Notes under the pieces: model-generated
The model's input: the letters and a program-made list of their open reading frames with translations, nothing else
What the model was told of the DNA's origin: nothing
Databases searched by the model: none
Shown: piece by piece, positions 1-7,372 of the stretch
How the letters are laid out: each line of letters opens with the position of its first letter
How positions within the stretch are numbered: position 1 is the stretch's first letter
Source of the DNA: an uncultured Blautia sp.
Lineage (GTDB): Bacteria; Bacillota; Clostridia; Lachnospirales; Lachnospiraceae
Direction: 5' to 3'
Assembly (NCBI GenBank): GCA_900553515.1
Contig: USDN01000013.1
Span: 1 to 55,662, forward strand
DNA: 55,662 nt
Position numbers and translations under genes: made by a program

Positions 1-1448
1 GCGGAACATCCGGAAGCGATGATCACGATATCGTTTGCGATACATTTCTTCATCAGCTCGATATGTGCATAGTCAGGACGGATTTTCGGGTTGTTACATC
101 CAACCATGGCAACTGCACCGCGGATAACACCGGATGTAATACACTCAAGGAGCGGTTTGGTTGTTCCAAGCTCATCTACCTGAGAGTTGGTAACGCCGTC
201 CAGAGTTTTTACGATTGCTTCTACAGAATAACCAACAGTAGCTTTCTGTTTCAGCTGCGGAATATGTACAAGCTCCGGTTTTCTGTTCTTGAAGTTGTCA
301 ATAGCAAGCTTAACGATTGCTTTTGCATTTTCTCCTGCTGTTTCCGCATCGAATCTGATGAAATCAGAATCCGGCATCTGAGCGATCGGAGAAGTTGTGA
401 TGAATTTTGTATGGAAGCATTTGCTCAGTGGTCCTAATGCAGGGAAGATACACTGAACGTCTACTACGATAGCTTCACATGCGCCTGTAAGAACTACGTT
501 CTCCTGCTGCAGGAAGTTACCTGCCATCGGGATTCCGCGGCGCATAGCTACTTCGTTGGATGTACAGCAGACACCGGATACGGTGATTCCTTTTGCTCCA
601 ACAGATTTTGCGTAGTCGATCATTTCCTTGCTGTCTGCATACTCACAGATCATCTCGGAAAGACTCGGATCATGTCCGTGAACGACGATGTTTACGTTTT
701 CCTCAACCATAACGCCAAGGTTTGCTTCTGTGTCAACCGGCTTCGGAGTTCCGAAAAGAACGTCGGAGAATTCTGTTCCCATCATGGAACCGCCCCATCC
801 ATCAGCAAGACCACAGCGGATAGACTGTTTTACAAGCGCTTCCGGAAGAGAAGAACATCCCATATGTGTCATATGCATAGAGGAAGCTACCTCACGGTCA
901 ATTGCACGCGGTGCGATTTCATTTTCAATGAGTCTTTCTTTCTGTCCTGCTGGCATTCTGTCAAGGAATCTCTGGTAGCCAAATGGTTTACCATACTCCA
1001 TAAGACCAACCTCAGCCATCTCATGAGCCAGATCGTAGATATCTTTGCCTTCTGTTTCTACTCCCCACTCTTTTGCGATGCGGATCAGCTTCTCAGGATC
1101 CTTTACCTTATAGTTTCCATCCGGTTTTACACAGTGAAGTGTGTGACAGATCTCACGACCATGGTCAGAATGTGTTGCAGCTCCGCCAGCTGTAAATTTC
1201 AGGAAATTACGTCCTACGATACCATGTGCATCACAACCGCAGATTCCTCTCGGAGCTTTTGCAGTGATACGGCATGGTCCCATGGAACAGATACGGCAGC
1301 AGATTCCCTTTTCACCGAATTTACAGTGTGGAGTCTGGTTTTTTACACGCATCTGCCAGGAATCCGCGCCAACCTTGGCTCCGGTCTCTAACAGTCTGTT
1401 GGTGGCAGCTTCAAATTCTTCCACTGTCGTTAATTTGAATTCACTCAT
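1..1448 (-). CDS. cooS: Anaerobic Ni-Fe-S carbon monoxide dehydrogenase catalytic subunit, C-terminus cut by window edge
   Basis: Oxidises CO to CO2 or the reverse at a Ni-Fe-S C-cluster, in the cytoplasm. The visible 482 residues start at an ATG (1448) preceded by AGGAGG. Near the N-terminus are the cysteine clusters expected for the bridging and electron-transfer clusters (CKFGEKGICC, CRICSMGPC, then CGCDAHG). Further in come the active-site stretches VHGHDP, GVCCTSNE and TGACEA, and VDVQC. About 150 residues of a family protein of about 630 are missing. It is the last gene seen in the operon His-rich protein-cooT-cooC-cooS, so maturation factors are transcribed ahead of the enzyme. Whether it acts alone or with acetyl-CoA synthase depends on genes beyond position 1. 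Family assignment is certain; physiological role is not. Confidence 0.95.
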   Translation of the reverse strand, partial: MSEFKLTTVEEFEAATNRLLETGAKVGADSWQMRVKNQTPHCKFGEKGICCRICSMGPCRITAKAPRGICGCDAHGIVGRNFLKFTAGGAATHSDHGREICHTLHCVKPDGNYKVKDPEKLIRIAKEWGVETEGKDIYDLAHEMAEVGLMEYGKPFGYQRFLDRMPAGQKERLIENEIAPRAIDREVASSMHMTHMGCSSLPEALVKQSIRCGLADGWGGSMMGTEFSDVLFGTPKPVDTEANLGVMVEENVNIVVHGHDPSLSEMICEYADSKEMIDYAKSVGAKGITVSGVCCTSNEVAMRRGIPMAGNFLQQENVVLTGACEAIVVDVQCIFPALGPLSKCFHTKFITTSPIAQMPDSDFIRFDAETAGENAKAIVKLAIDNFKNRKPELVHIPQLKQKATVGYSVEAIVKTLDGVTNSQVDELGTTKPLLECITSGVIRGAVAMVGCNNPKIRPDYAHIELMKKCIANDIVIIASGCS

Positions 1449-1633
1449 TATAGACCTCCTTTAATGATACATGATATTTCATGTATATTTTTCTTTCCTT
1501 GTATTTTTTTAATAAACCATGGAACAGAACCCATCCCCGCCCATGGGTTATTTCATGTAAAAAGCGACCAGGGCTTCTCCTCCCCGGCATAACATCTCTG
1601 CCCGTCAGGGGGGGGGCAGAGACATACGATATA
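1449..1633 (-). other. cooC-cooS spacer with three perfect hairpins
   Basis: No credible coding sequence. The spacer holds three inverted repeats: TCTCTGCCC (1595-1603) with GGGCAGAGA (1614-1622), including a run of nine G on the plus strand; AACCCAT with ATGGGTT, in minus-strand terms, around 1525-1550; and ATACATGA with TCATGTAT around 1463-1482, just ahead of the cooS ribosome binding site. None is followed by a T-run, so they are not intrinsic terminators. mRNA processing or differential stability of cooS is my inference. Confidence 0.6.
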
Positions 1634-2404
1634 TTACAGTTCCAGGTTATCCACAATTCTGCGGAGCGCCTGTTTTACAGGATTATCTTCCGGAAGTGAT
1701 GCTGTCGGACGTCCCTCGCAGTCATACTCATAAACCGCCTCATCCTGAGGTACCACACCCAGAAGCTTCAGACCCTGGTTCTCGATCTCCTCCAGAACTC
1801 CAGGATTCAGTTCACCCTTAGGAGCCCGGTTTACGATCAGACCCACAGTAGTCGGATGCATATTGCACTCCTCGATCAGCTTTGCGATCCTTCCCACTGC
1901 CTGGATACCGCGTCTGGAACAGTCACTGACCAGAATCGCTGTCTGCATTCCCGGAAGAACGCCGCGGCTGATATGCTCCATGCCCGCTTCATTGTCTACC
2001 ACGAAATACGGATAATTGTTCTGATACTTTGCAAGCTGTGCCTGGAGAAGTCCATTCACATAGCAGTAACAGCCTTTTCCCTGTGTTCTTCCCATAACCA
2101 GAAGATCAAAGTCATCATCCTCGATCAGAGCGTCTTCAAATCGAAGTTCCGCATAATCCGCCTTTGACATTCCTGTAGGAATCGGGCTTTTCGCTGCGAT
2201 CTCTGCCTGGGCGATTTCTTCGCGGACATCCCCCAGGGTAGTATCCACTTTCACGCCAAGGACTTCATTCAGATTGGAATTCGCATCCGCATCCACCGCA
2301 AGAACCGGGCCTTTGCCTTTCTCACAGAGATACTGGATCAGCATTCCGCATAAGGTTGTCTTTCCTACGCCGCCTTTTCCTGCGACGGCAATCACATGTG
2401 CCAT
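1634..2404 (-). CDS. cooC: CooC-type nickel-insertion ATPase
   Basis: MinD/SIMIBI-class ATPase that loads nickel into the CO dehydrogenase C-cluster. The deviant P-loop GKGGVGKTT covers residues 9-17. The family's metal-binding CXC motif is present as C112-Y-C114, the positions known for characterised CooC proteins, where it lies at the dimer interface. A switch region VVDNEAG follows around residue 135. 256 residues is the normal size. The ATG at 2404 has AGGAGG eight bases upstream. It lies between cooT and cooS, the usual context. The closest alternative is AcsF, the homologue serving acetyl-CoA synthase; adjacency to cooS favours CooC. Confidence 0.93.
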   Translation of the reverse strand: MAHVIAVAGKGGVGKTTLCGMLIQYLCEKGKGPVLAVDADANSNLNEVLGVKVDTTLGDVREEIAQAEIAAKSPIPTGMSKADYAELRFEDALIEDDDFDLLVMGRTQGKGCYCYVNGLLQAQLAKYQNNYPYFVVDNEAGMEHISRGVLPGMQTAILVSDCSRRGIQAVGRIAKLIEECNMHPTTVGLIVNRAPKGELNPGVLEEIENQGLKLLGVVPQDEAVYEYDCEGRPTASLPEDNPVKQALRRIVDNLEL

Positions 2405-2450
2405 AAAATAGCTGCCTCCTGATTTCTGTCAAAATTAAATCTACGCTGTT

Positions 2451-2633
2451 TTATTCACAGCTGAGTTTTACAATGCTGTTGGCTAGATCCACCATAAGTA
2501 TACGGCCTTCCACAACTCTTTCATCACCCATGATATCCCTGAGGATCACTTTATCCCCGTCCACATCAATACGGCTTACATTTTTAAATATAACTGACTC
2601 GTCACTTTCTTTATATACAGTCGCAAGACACAT
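2451..2633 (-). CDS. cooT: CooT-family nickel-binding protein
   Basis: Small (60 residues) protein of the CooT family, known from Rhodospirillum as a dimeric Ni(II)-binding accessory protein of CO dehydrogenase maturation. The sequence begins MCLATVY, with the conserved N-terminal Met-Cys that supplies the metal ligand, followed by a short beta-rich domain. I choose the ATG at 2633 over the one at 2639: AGGAGG sits only two bases from the first and eight from the second, and only the second gives the MC N-terminus. It lies between the His-rich protein and cooC in the same operon. Confidence 0.88.
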   Translation of the reverse strand: MCLATVYKESDESVIFKNVSRIDVDGDKVILRDIMGDERVVEGRILMVDLANSIVKLSCE

Positions 2634-2660
2634 CTTCATTACCTCCTGATACCGGTCTTT

Positions 2661-3074
2661 TTATTTCAGTTCCTCTTTTACAAGTGTGAGGGCAAGTCCC
2701 AGACGCATATTGCTCTTCTGGAAATCTGCCACTGCGTCTCTGATCGCTTTCGCAGATGCAGCCAGTCCCATTTTATCCAGATTGTCCGCCATCTGGTCAA
2801 GCTCCTGCGCATGATGCTCATTGTGCTGGAGCATATAGGTAAGAAGCGCCACTGTTTCTTTTCCACAGTCGCCGCCCTGACAGGAACCGCAGTGTTCATG
2901 TGTATGATTCCGGCATTCAGCCTCATGAGAATGAACATGCTCTCCACCGGCTTCATGGGTATGTGCATGAGAATGTGTCACCCCATCTGCGTGTGTATGT
3001 TCATGAGTATGCTCGTGTGTATGTTCATGTCCATGCTGGACCAGATTACCGTTCTCGTCTTTAATAAGATGCAT
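2661..3074 (-). CDS. His-rich, CooJ-like nickel storage/chaperone protein (candidate)
   Basis: First gene of the CO dehydrogenase operon, 137 residues. Residues 13-63 hold about 18 histidines, mostly as HTHEHTH-type alternation, plus four cysteines (AEC, HCGSC, GDC), which is a strong metal-binding tail. Residues 75-137 form a predicted helical domain with few prolines. Rhodospirillum CooJ, the known nickel chaperone of this pathway, also joins a helical domain to a His-rich tail, but there the tail is C-terminal; here it is N-terminal. So I infer an analogous Ni-storage role from position and composition, not from alignment. The ATG at 3074 follows AAAGGAG. A general Zn/Ni buffer is the alternative. 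Confidence 0.6.
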   Translation of the reverse strand: MHLIKDENGNLVQHGHEHTHEHTHEHTHADGVTHSHAHTHEAGGEHVHSHEAECRNHTHEHCGSCQGGDCGKETVALLTYMLQHNEHHAQELDQMADNLDKMGLAASAKAIRDAVADFQKSNMRLGLALTLVKEELK

Positions 3075-3168
3075 TTTTTACTCCTTTCTCTATTGCCTGA
3101 TAGCATAGAACAGAGCCTTCACTTTTAGAAAAGCGCAGACTTCTGACAAGAATTTATCAATTACATAT

Positions 3169-3197
3169 ATTATACATCGTTCCCTGTAGATAAGCAA
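3169..3197 (-). promoter_or_regulatory. Promoter of the coo operon
   Basis: Minus-strand sigma-A promoter: -35 TTGCTT (3192-3197), 17-base spacer, perfect -10 TATAAT (3169-3174). The start point would be near 3162, leaving a leader of about 90 bases before the His-rich gene. Confidence 0.75.
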
Positions 3198-3241
3198 GGT
3201 GTTCTTAATAAAATTCCCTGAAAAATATATAAAAAACACCT
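3197..3241. promoter_or_regulatory. Inverted repeat abutting the coo -35 box
   Basis: AGGTGTT (3197-3203) and AACACCT (3235-3241) form a 7-base dyad separated by 31 mostly A/T bases. It begins at the edge of the -35 box and extends upstream, a position suited to an activator or a looping repressor. No regulator can be named. Confidence 0.35.
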
Positions 3242-3399
3242 GTATTCATTTCACTGTTTTTTACATTTTTTCAGTTTTTTCTTCCTCCGCTCTTTTATTG
3301 ATATTTCTCTAACAATCATGTCTTTTTATTAACATAATATATACTCATCTCTTCGTAGTAAATATTTAATAAATTTGATGTTCTTCTTTCACAATTTTA
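3242..3399. other. A/T-rich intergenic stretch between coo operon and aldo/keto reductase
   Basis: Very A/T-rich spacer between the two divergent transcription units. I see no gene or hairpin in it beyond the promoter elements listed separately. Confidence 0.5.
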
Positions 3400-3408
3400 T
3401 GTTATAAT
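3400..3408 (+). promoter_or_regulatory. Extended -10 promoter of the aldo/keto reductase gene
   Basis: TGTTATAAT matches the extended -10 consensus TGnTATAAT; a weak TTCTTC lies 16 bases upstream of the hexamer (3381-3386). The predicted start near 3415 falls about 60 bases before the TTG start with its ribosome binding site, which argues against the GTG at 3418 being used. Confidence 0.65.
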
Positions 3409-3477
3409 AGCACGCATGTGAGTAAGAAAATAGCCGGTAGACGGCTGGAATCAGGCCGAACGCAAGGAGGATACATT

Positions 3478-4305
3478 TTGACAACTGCCGTATTTTTAAA
3501 TAATGATAAACGAATGCCTCTTCTGGGGCTGGGTGTATATAAGGCAACCGGAGAAAGCGAAGCCGAAAACGCGATCATACACGCTGTAAAATGCGGATAC
3601 CGACTGATCGATACTGCTTCTGCATATAAAAATGAAGAAGGCGTCGGAAGGGGTATTGCAAAATGTGGCATCCCCAGAAAAGATCTTTTTGTCACTACAA
3701 AAATCTGGAATAATGCACAGAGGCTCGGGGATATAGAAGGAGCTTTTCAACGAAGCCTCGATCGCCTTGGTCTGGATTACATTGACCTTTACCTGATCCA
3801 TTGGCCAGTTCCAGGCTGCTATCTCAGCACCTGGAAAGAACTGGAAAAAATCCTCGGTTCCGGCAGAGCGCGTTCTATCGGAGTCAGCAATTTCGGTATC
3901 CATAATCTGGAAGAGCTGAAAAAAGTATCCGGGATCGTGCCTGCCGTCAACCAGATTGAATGCCATCCGCTCTGTTATCCCAGAGAGTTGATTGACTATT
4001 GCCAGGAAAACGGAATCCAGGTTCAGGCTTATGCCCCTCTTGCAAGAGGCGCTTATCTGGATCACGATGTGCTGTGCGTTCTTGGCACGAAATATGCCCA
4101 CACGCCAGCTCAGGTGGGCCTGCGCTGGGCAGTGCAGAAAGGAATTTCTGTTATTCCCAAATCCACCAATCCCGAACGCATAGAATCCAACGCAAGAATT
4201 TTTGATTTTACCATCGACCAGGAAGACATGGACCTTCTGGATACCCTGAACCAGGATTATCACAGCGCCAGTGTTCCCGAAGATCTGAGAGGAGTTTCTC
4301 TTTAA
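3478..4305 (+). CDS. Aldo/keto reductase (AKR5-like)
   Basis: NADPH-dependent carbonyl reductase with the AKR barrel fold, cytosolic. The catalytic tetrad is visible: Asp and Tyr in LIDTASAY, Lys in VTTKIW, His in LIHWPV. The C-terminal cofactor signature VIPKSTNPERI is also present. Start: a TTG at 3478 with AAGGAGG eight bases upstream gives 275 residues, normal for the AKR5 (2,5-diketogluconate reductase) group. The upstream in-frame GTG at 3418 has no ribosome binding site and lies at the promoter. It is monocistronic, divergent from the coo operon and ended by a strong terminator. The substrate cannot be read from sequence. Confidence 0.9.
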   Translation: MTTAVFLNNDKRMPLLGLGVYKATGESEAENAIIHAVKCGYRLIDTASAYKNEEGVGRGIAKCGIPRKDLFVTTKIWNNAQRLGDIEGAFQRSLDRLGLDYIDLYLIHWPVPGCYLSTWKELEKILGSGRARSIGVSNFGIHNLEELKKVSGIVPAVNQIECHPLCYPRELIDYCQENGIQVQAYAPLARGAYLDHDVLCVLGTKYAHTPAQVGLRWAVQKGISVIPKSTNPERIESNARIFDFTIDQEDMDLLDTLNQDYHSASVPEDLRGVSL

Positions 4306-4324
4306 ATAACCGCAGATATGATTT

Positions 4325-4360
4325 CACCCCGCGTTTCAATACGCGGGGTGCTTTTCTTTC
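4325..4360 (+). terminator. Intrinsic terminator after aldo/keto reductase
   Basis: Ten-base perfect stem CACCCCGCGT (4325-4334) with ACGCGGGGTG (4341-4350), six-base loop, then a T-rich tail. It ends just before the convergent gpsA gene. Confidence 0.88.
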
Positions 4361-4365
4361 TGTTT

Positions 4366-5373
4366 TTACCATGGAAGCATAGGTGTCTCCACCTTCTTAT
4401 CTCTGAGCATCAGATCCTGCACTGCTTCAGCCGCAGGCTTATCTTCAAACAGAACCTTATTCACTTCTTCAATAATAGGCATTTCCACCTGATATTTCTC
4501 CGCAAGACTCTTTGCAGCCTTAGCGGAATAAACACCTTCTACCACCATTTTTACCTCATCCATAGCTTCCTTCATGGTATATCCTTTTCCCATAAGATAT
4601 CCGGCTTTACGGTTACGGCTATGAACACTGGCACAGGTAACAATCAGATCGCCCATTCCCGATAATCCATAAAATGTTTCTATCTTCGCTCCCATTTTTG
4701 TACCAAGGCGGGCAATTTCCGCAATTCCCCGAGTGATCAGTGCAGCCTTTGTGTTGTCTCCATATCCCAGGCCGTCCGCAGTGCCCGCTGCAAGAGCAAT
4801 CACATTTTTTAAAGCACCGCCAAGTTCCACTCCAAGAATATCCGGTGTAGTATACACACGGAATACCGGACTCATAAAAATTCCCTGAAGGAACTCTGCA
4901 GTCTCCCTCTTCTCCGCACTTACCACGCAGGTAGTGGGAATTCCTTTTCCAACTTCCTCCGCATGACTTGGACCGGAAAGAACACATACATCTGCCTGAG
5001 GGATCTCCTCGCTGATGATCTCGCTCAAAGTCATCAATGTATTTTCTTCCACACCCTTTGCCACATTGACAATGATCTGACCTTTTCTGGTAAAGGAAGA
5101 CATCTGATGAGCTGTGCTTCTGGTAAATGGAGACGGCACTGCAAGAACAGCCACATCCGGATCCAAAAGACTTTTTTCCAGGTCTGTTGTAATCTCCATA
5201 TTATCCGGAAGATGAACTCCCGGAAGTTTAGACTCATGCTCTCTCTTTTCACAAAGCATCTCCACTTCATCTGCAAGGGCAGACCAAAGTGTCACTTCAT
5301 GACCGTTGTTATAAAGCAGAACAGCAAGGGCAGTTCCCCAGCTTCCGGCTCCCAGCACACTGATTTTCGCCAT
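4366..5373 (-). CDS. gpsA: Glycerol-3-phosphate dehydrogenase [NAD(P)+]
   Basis: Reduces dihydroxyacetone phosphate to sn-glycerol 3-phosphate for phospholipid synthesis. The N-terminal dinucleotide site GAGSWGTA is at residues 8-15, and the catalytic lysine is in GGALKNVIA (about residue 190). 335 residues is standard. I place the start at the ATG at 5373, five bases after AAAGGTGG; the GTG at 5382 lies inside that ribosome binding site. It is the distal gene of the der-plsY-gpsA string and directly supplies the substrate of PlsY, the gene before it, which starts a two-step pathway to lysophosphatidate. Confidence 0.96.
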   Translation of the reverse strand: MAKISVLGAGSWGTALAVLLYNNGHEVTLWSALADEVEMLCEKREHESKLPGVHLPDNMEITTDLEKSLLDPDVAVLAVPSPFTRSTAHQMSSFTRKGQIIVNVAKGVEENTLMTLSEIISEEIPQADVCVLSGPSHAEEVGKGIPTTCVVSAEKRETAEFLQGIFMSPVFRVYTTPDILGVELGGALKNVIALAAGTADGLGYGDNTKAALITRGIAEIARLGTKMGAKIETFYGLSGMGDLIVTCASVHSRNRKAGYLMGKGYTMKEAMDEVKMVVEGVYSAKAAKSLAEKYQVEMPIIEEVNKVLFEDKPAAEAVQDLMLRDKKVETPMLPW

Positions 5374-5385
5374 TTTTTCCACCTT

Positions 5386-6039
5386 TTAACCTTTCTTGTT
5401 CTTTGTTTTTCCCAGATATATCCGATTTTCCGTTCCATTCAAAAGGCGTACCACATTGGCTCTGTGTCTAAAAAAAGCAAGAGCCGTCATCAGTCCCATA
5501 ACTACATACATTTCTGTCATATGAGCAGGATCCATCCCATAAGCTCCACTCTGTCCCCAAAAGAGCATTGCCAGAAAAGCAGCCAGATACGCACTTAAGG
5601 AACAGACTGACACATAATGCGTTGTAAAAAACAATGTGAAAAAAAGCACCGCACAGATCAAAAAGATCCTCCAGTCAAAGGCAAGGATAAATCCCACCGA
5701 TGCTGCAATTCCTTTTCCTCCTCTGAAATTCAGATAAAAAGGAAAATTATGTCCCAGGATACAGCCCGCCGCTGCATAAACAGTCAGAAGCGGCAGAATG
5801 TCACTGTATGTCTTTCCCAGGAAAAGTTTCACCAGAAAAATTGCTGCCACGCATTTCAGACAGTCTCCCAGAAGTGTCATTGCACCGGCTTTTTTTCCAA
5901 AAGTACGAAGGGCATTTGTTGTTCCTGCGTTTCCGCTGCCATGTTCTCTGATATCGGTTTTATAAAACCTGCTGATAATGTATGAGGTCTGAAAAAGGCC
6001 GCACACATACCCGATCGCCAAACAAATCAATCGTTCCAT
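5386..6039 (-). CDS. plsY: Acyl-phosphate:glycerol-3-phosphate acyltransferase PlsY
   Basis: Integral membrane enzyme that transfers an acyl group from acyl-phosphate to glycerol 3-phosphate, making lysophosphatidic acid. Family loops are visible: GSGNAGTTNALR (about residues 36-47) and GHNFPFYLNFRGGKGIA (about 97-113). About five hydrophobic segments are present. 217 residues is slightly longer than the 190-210 usual, owing to a basic C-terminal tail (KTKNKKG). The start ATG follows AAGGAATGAGAG. Twelve bases separate it from gpsA and seven from der, consistent with one transcript. Confidence 0.95.
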   Translation of the reverse strand: MERLICLAIGYVCGLFQTSYIISRFYKTDIREHGSGNAGTTNALRTFGKKAGAMTLLGDCLKCVAAIFLVKLFLGKTYSDILPLLTVYAAAGCILGHNFPFYLNFRGGKGIAASVGFILAFDWRIFLICAVLFFTLFFTTHYVSVCSLSAYLAAFLAMLFWGQSGAYGMDPAHMTEMYVVMGLMTALAFFRHRANVVRLLNGTENRIYLGKTKNKKG

Positions 6040-6046
6040 ATTACTC

Positions 6047-7372
6047 TCATTCCTTTTCTCCGCGCTGACGGATAATAAACTTCAGAGATGTTCCTCTGAA
6101 ACCGAAAGCCTCCCTGATCTTATTCTCAATATATCTTGTATAAGAGAAGTGCATCAGTTCTTTATCATTCACAAAAATAACAAAAGTAGGCGGACGCACT
6201 CCTACCTGAGTCATATAATAGATCTTCAGACGCTTGCCCCTGTCTGAAGGCGGCTGCTGCATGGCAATCGCTTCAGAAAGAATCTCATTAAGCACACCAG
6301 TCTGGATACGAAGAGTCTGATTTTCGATCACAGCATCAATAGTCTCAAAAAGACGGTTGAACCTCTGTCCTGTTTTTGCAGAAATAAATACAAGTTCCGC
6401 ATACGGCATATATGCCAGGACATCACGGATACGGTTCGTATGTTTGTAGATTGTCTTATCATCCTTTTCGATCGCATCCCATTTATTTACTGCAATGATC
6501 ACACCCTTGCCTTTTTCATGGGCAATTCCCGCGATCTTGGCATCCTGTTCCGTAACCCCTTCTGTTGCATCGATCACGATCACTACCACATGAGCGCGCT
6601 CTACTGCAGTCACCGTACGGATCACACTGTAACGCTCGATTTCTTCTTTTACTTTACCTTTTCGTCTCAGGCCTGCTGTATCAATAAAGATATAATCTTT
6701 TCCCTGCCACTTCACTCTTGCATCTACCGCATCCCTGGTTGTTCCCGCAATATCTGAAACAATCACACGGTCTTCGCCCAAAAGCTTATTGATAAGAGAA
6801 GATTTACCCACATTTGGTTTTCCTACTACTGCAATTCTGGGAATATCCTCTTCTTCTCCTGTGTCTGCTCCCTCAGGAAATTCCTTTACCACCTCATCCA
6901 GCATATCACCGATCCCAGTACGGTTTGCCGCAGAGATCGCATGAGGCTCTCCAATACCCAGGTTGTAAAACTCATAAACATCCATCATATATTTATGAAT
7001 GCTGTCAACTTTATTCACCACAAGTACAACCGGTTTCTGACTGCGGCGAAGCATATCCGCTACTTTCGCATCAGAATCCACCAGCCCCTGCTTCACATCC
7101 GTGATAAAAATAATCACGTCTGCTGTATCAATGGCAATCTGAGCCTGTTCTCTCATCTGCGAAAGAATGATATCACCGCTCTCCGGCTCGATTCCTCCTG
7201 TATCGATCAAAGTAAAGGATTTATCCAGCCATGTAACATCTGCATAGATCCTGTCTCTGGTAACTCCCGGTGTGTCCTTGACAATCGAGATCATCTCTCC
7301 TGCAAGGGCATTAAACAACGTGGATTTTCCTACATTAGGCCTCCCCACGATCGCAACTACTGGCTTGCTCAT
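6047..7372 (-). CDS. der: Ribosome assembly GTPase Der (EngA)
   Basis: Essential GTPase of 50S subunit assembly. Two tandem G domains are visible: the first P-loop GRPNVGKST at about residues 10-18 with DTPG and NKVD, the second GKPNVGKSS at about 183-191 with DTAG and NKWD. A C-terminal KH-like domain follows (residues 350-441). 441 residues is typical. AAGGAG lies ahead of the ATG. Its first 38 bases overlap the end of the upstream DUF512 gene in another frame, suggesting translational coupling. Confidence 0.97.
   Translation of the reverse strand: MSKPVVAIVGRPNVGKSTLFNALAGEMISIVKDTPGVTRDRIYADVTWLDKSFTLIDTGGIEPESGDIILSQMREQAQIAIDTADVIIFITDVKQGLVDSDAKVADMLRRSQKPVVLVVNKVDSIHKYMMDVYEFYNLGIGEPHAISAANRTGIGDMLDEVVKEFPEGADTGEEEDIPRIAVVGKPNVGKSSLINKLLGEDRVIVSDIAGTTRDAVDARVKWQGKDYIFIDTAGLRRKGKVKEEIERYSVIRTVTAVERAHVVVIVIDATEGVTEQDAKIAGIAHEKGKGVIIAVNKWDAIEKDDKTIYKHTNRIRDVLAYMPYAELVFISAKTGQRFNRLFETIDAVIENQTLRIQTGVLNEILSEAIAMQQPPSDRGKRLKIYYMTQVGVRPPTFVIFVNDKELMHFSYTRYIENKIREAFGFRGTSLKFIIRQRGEKE

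Noticed and set aside
672..1391. 239-codon plus-strand open frame (and a smaller one at 63-437) opposite cooS
   Set aside because: Antisense to the well supported CO dehydrogenase frame; the product is Cys/Ser/His-rich without any domain, as expected of a complement shadow.
2811..3128. Met/Cys-rich plus-strand frame opposite the His-rich gene
   Set aside because: Its repeats (MCMRM, MSML) are simply the complement of the CAT/CAC His codons.
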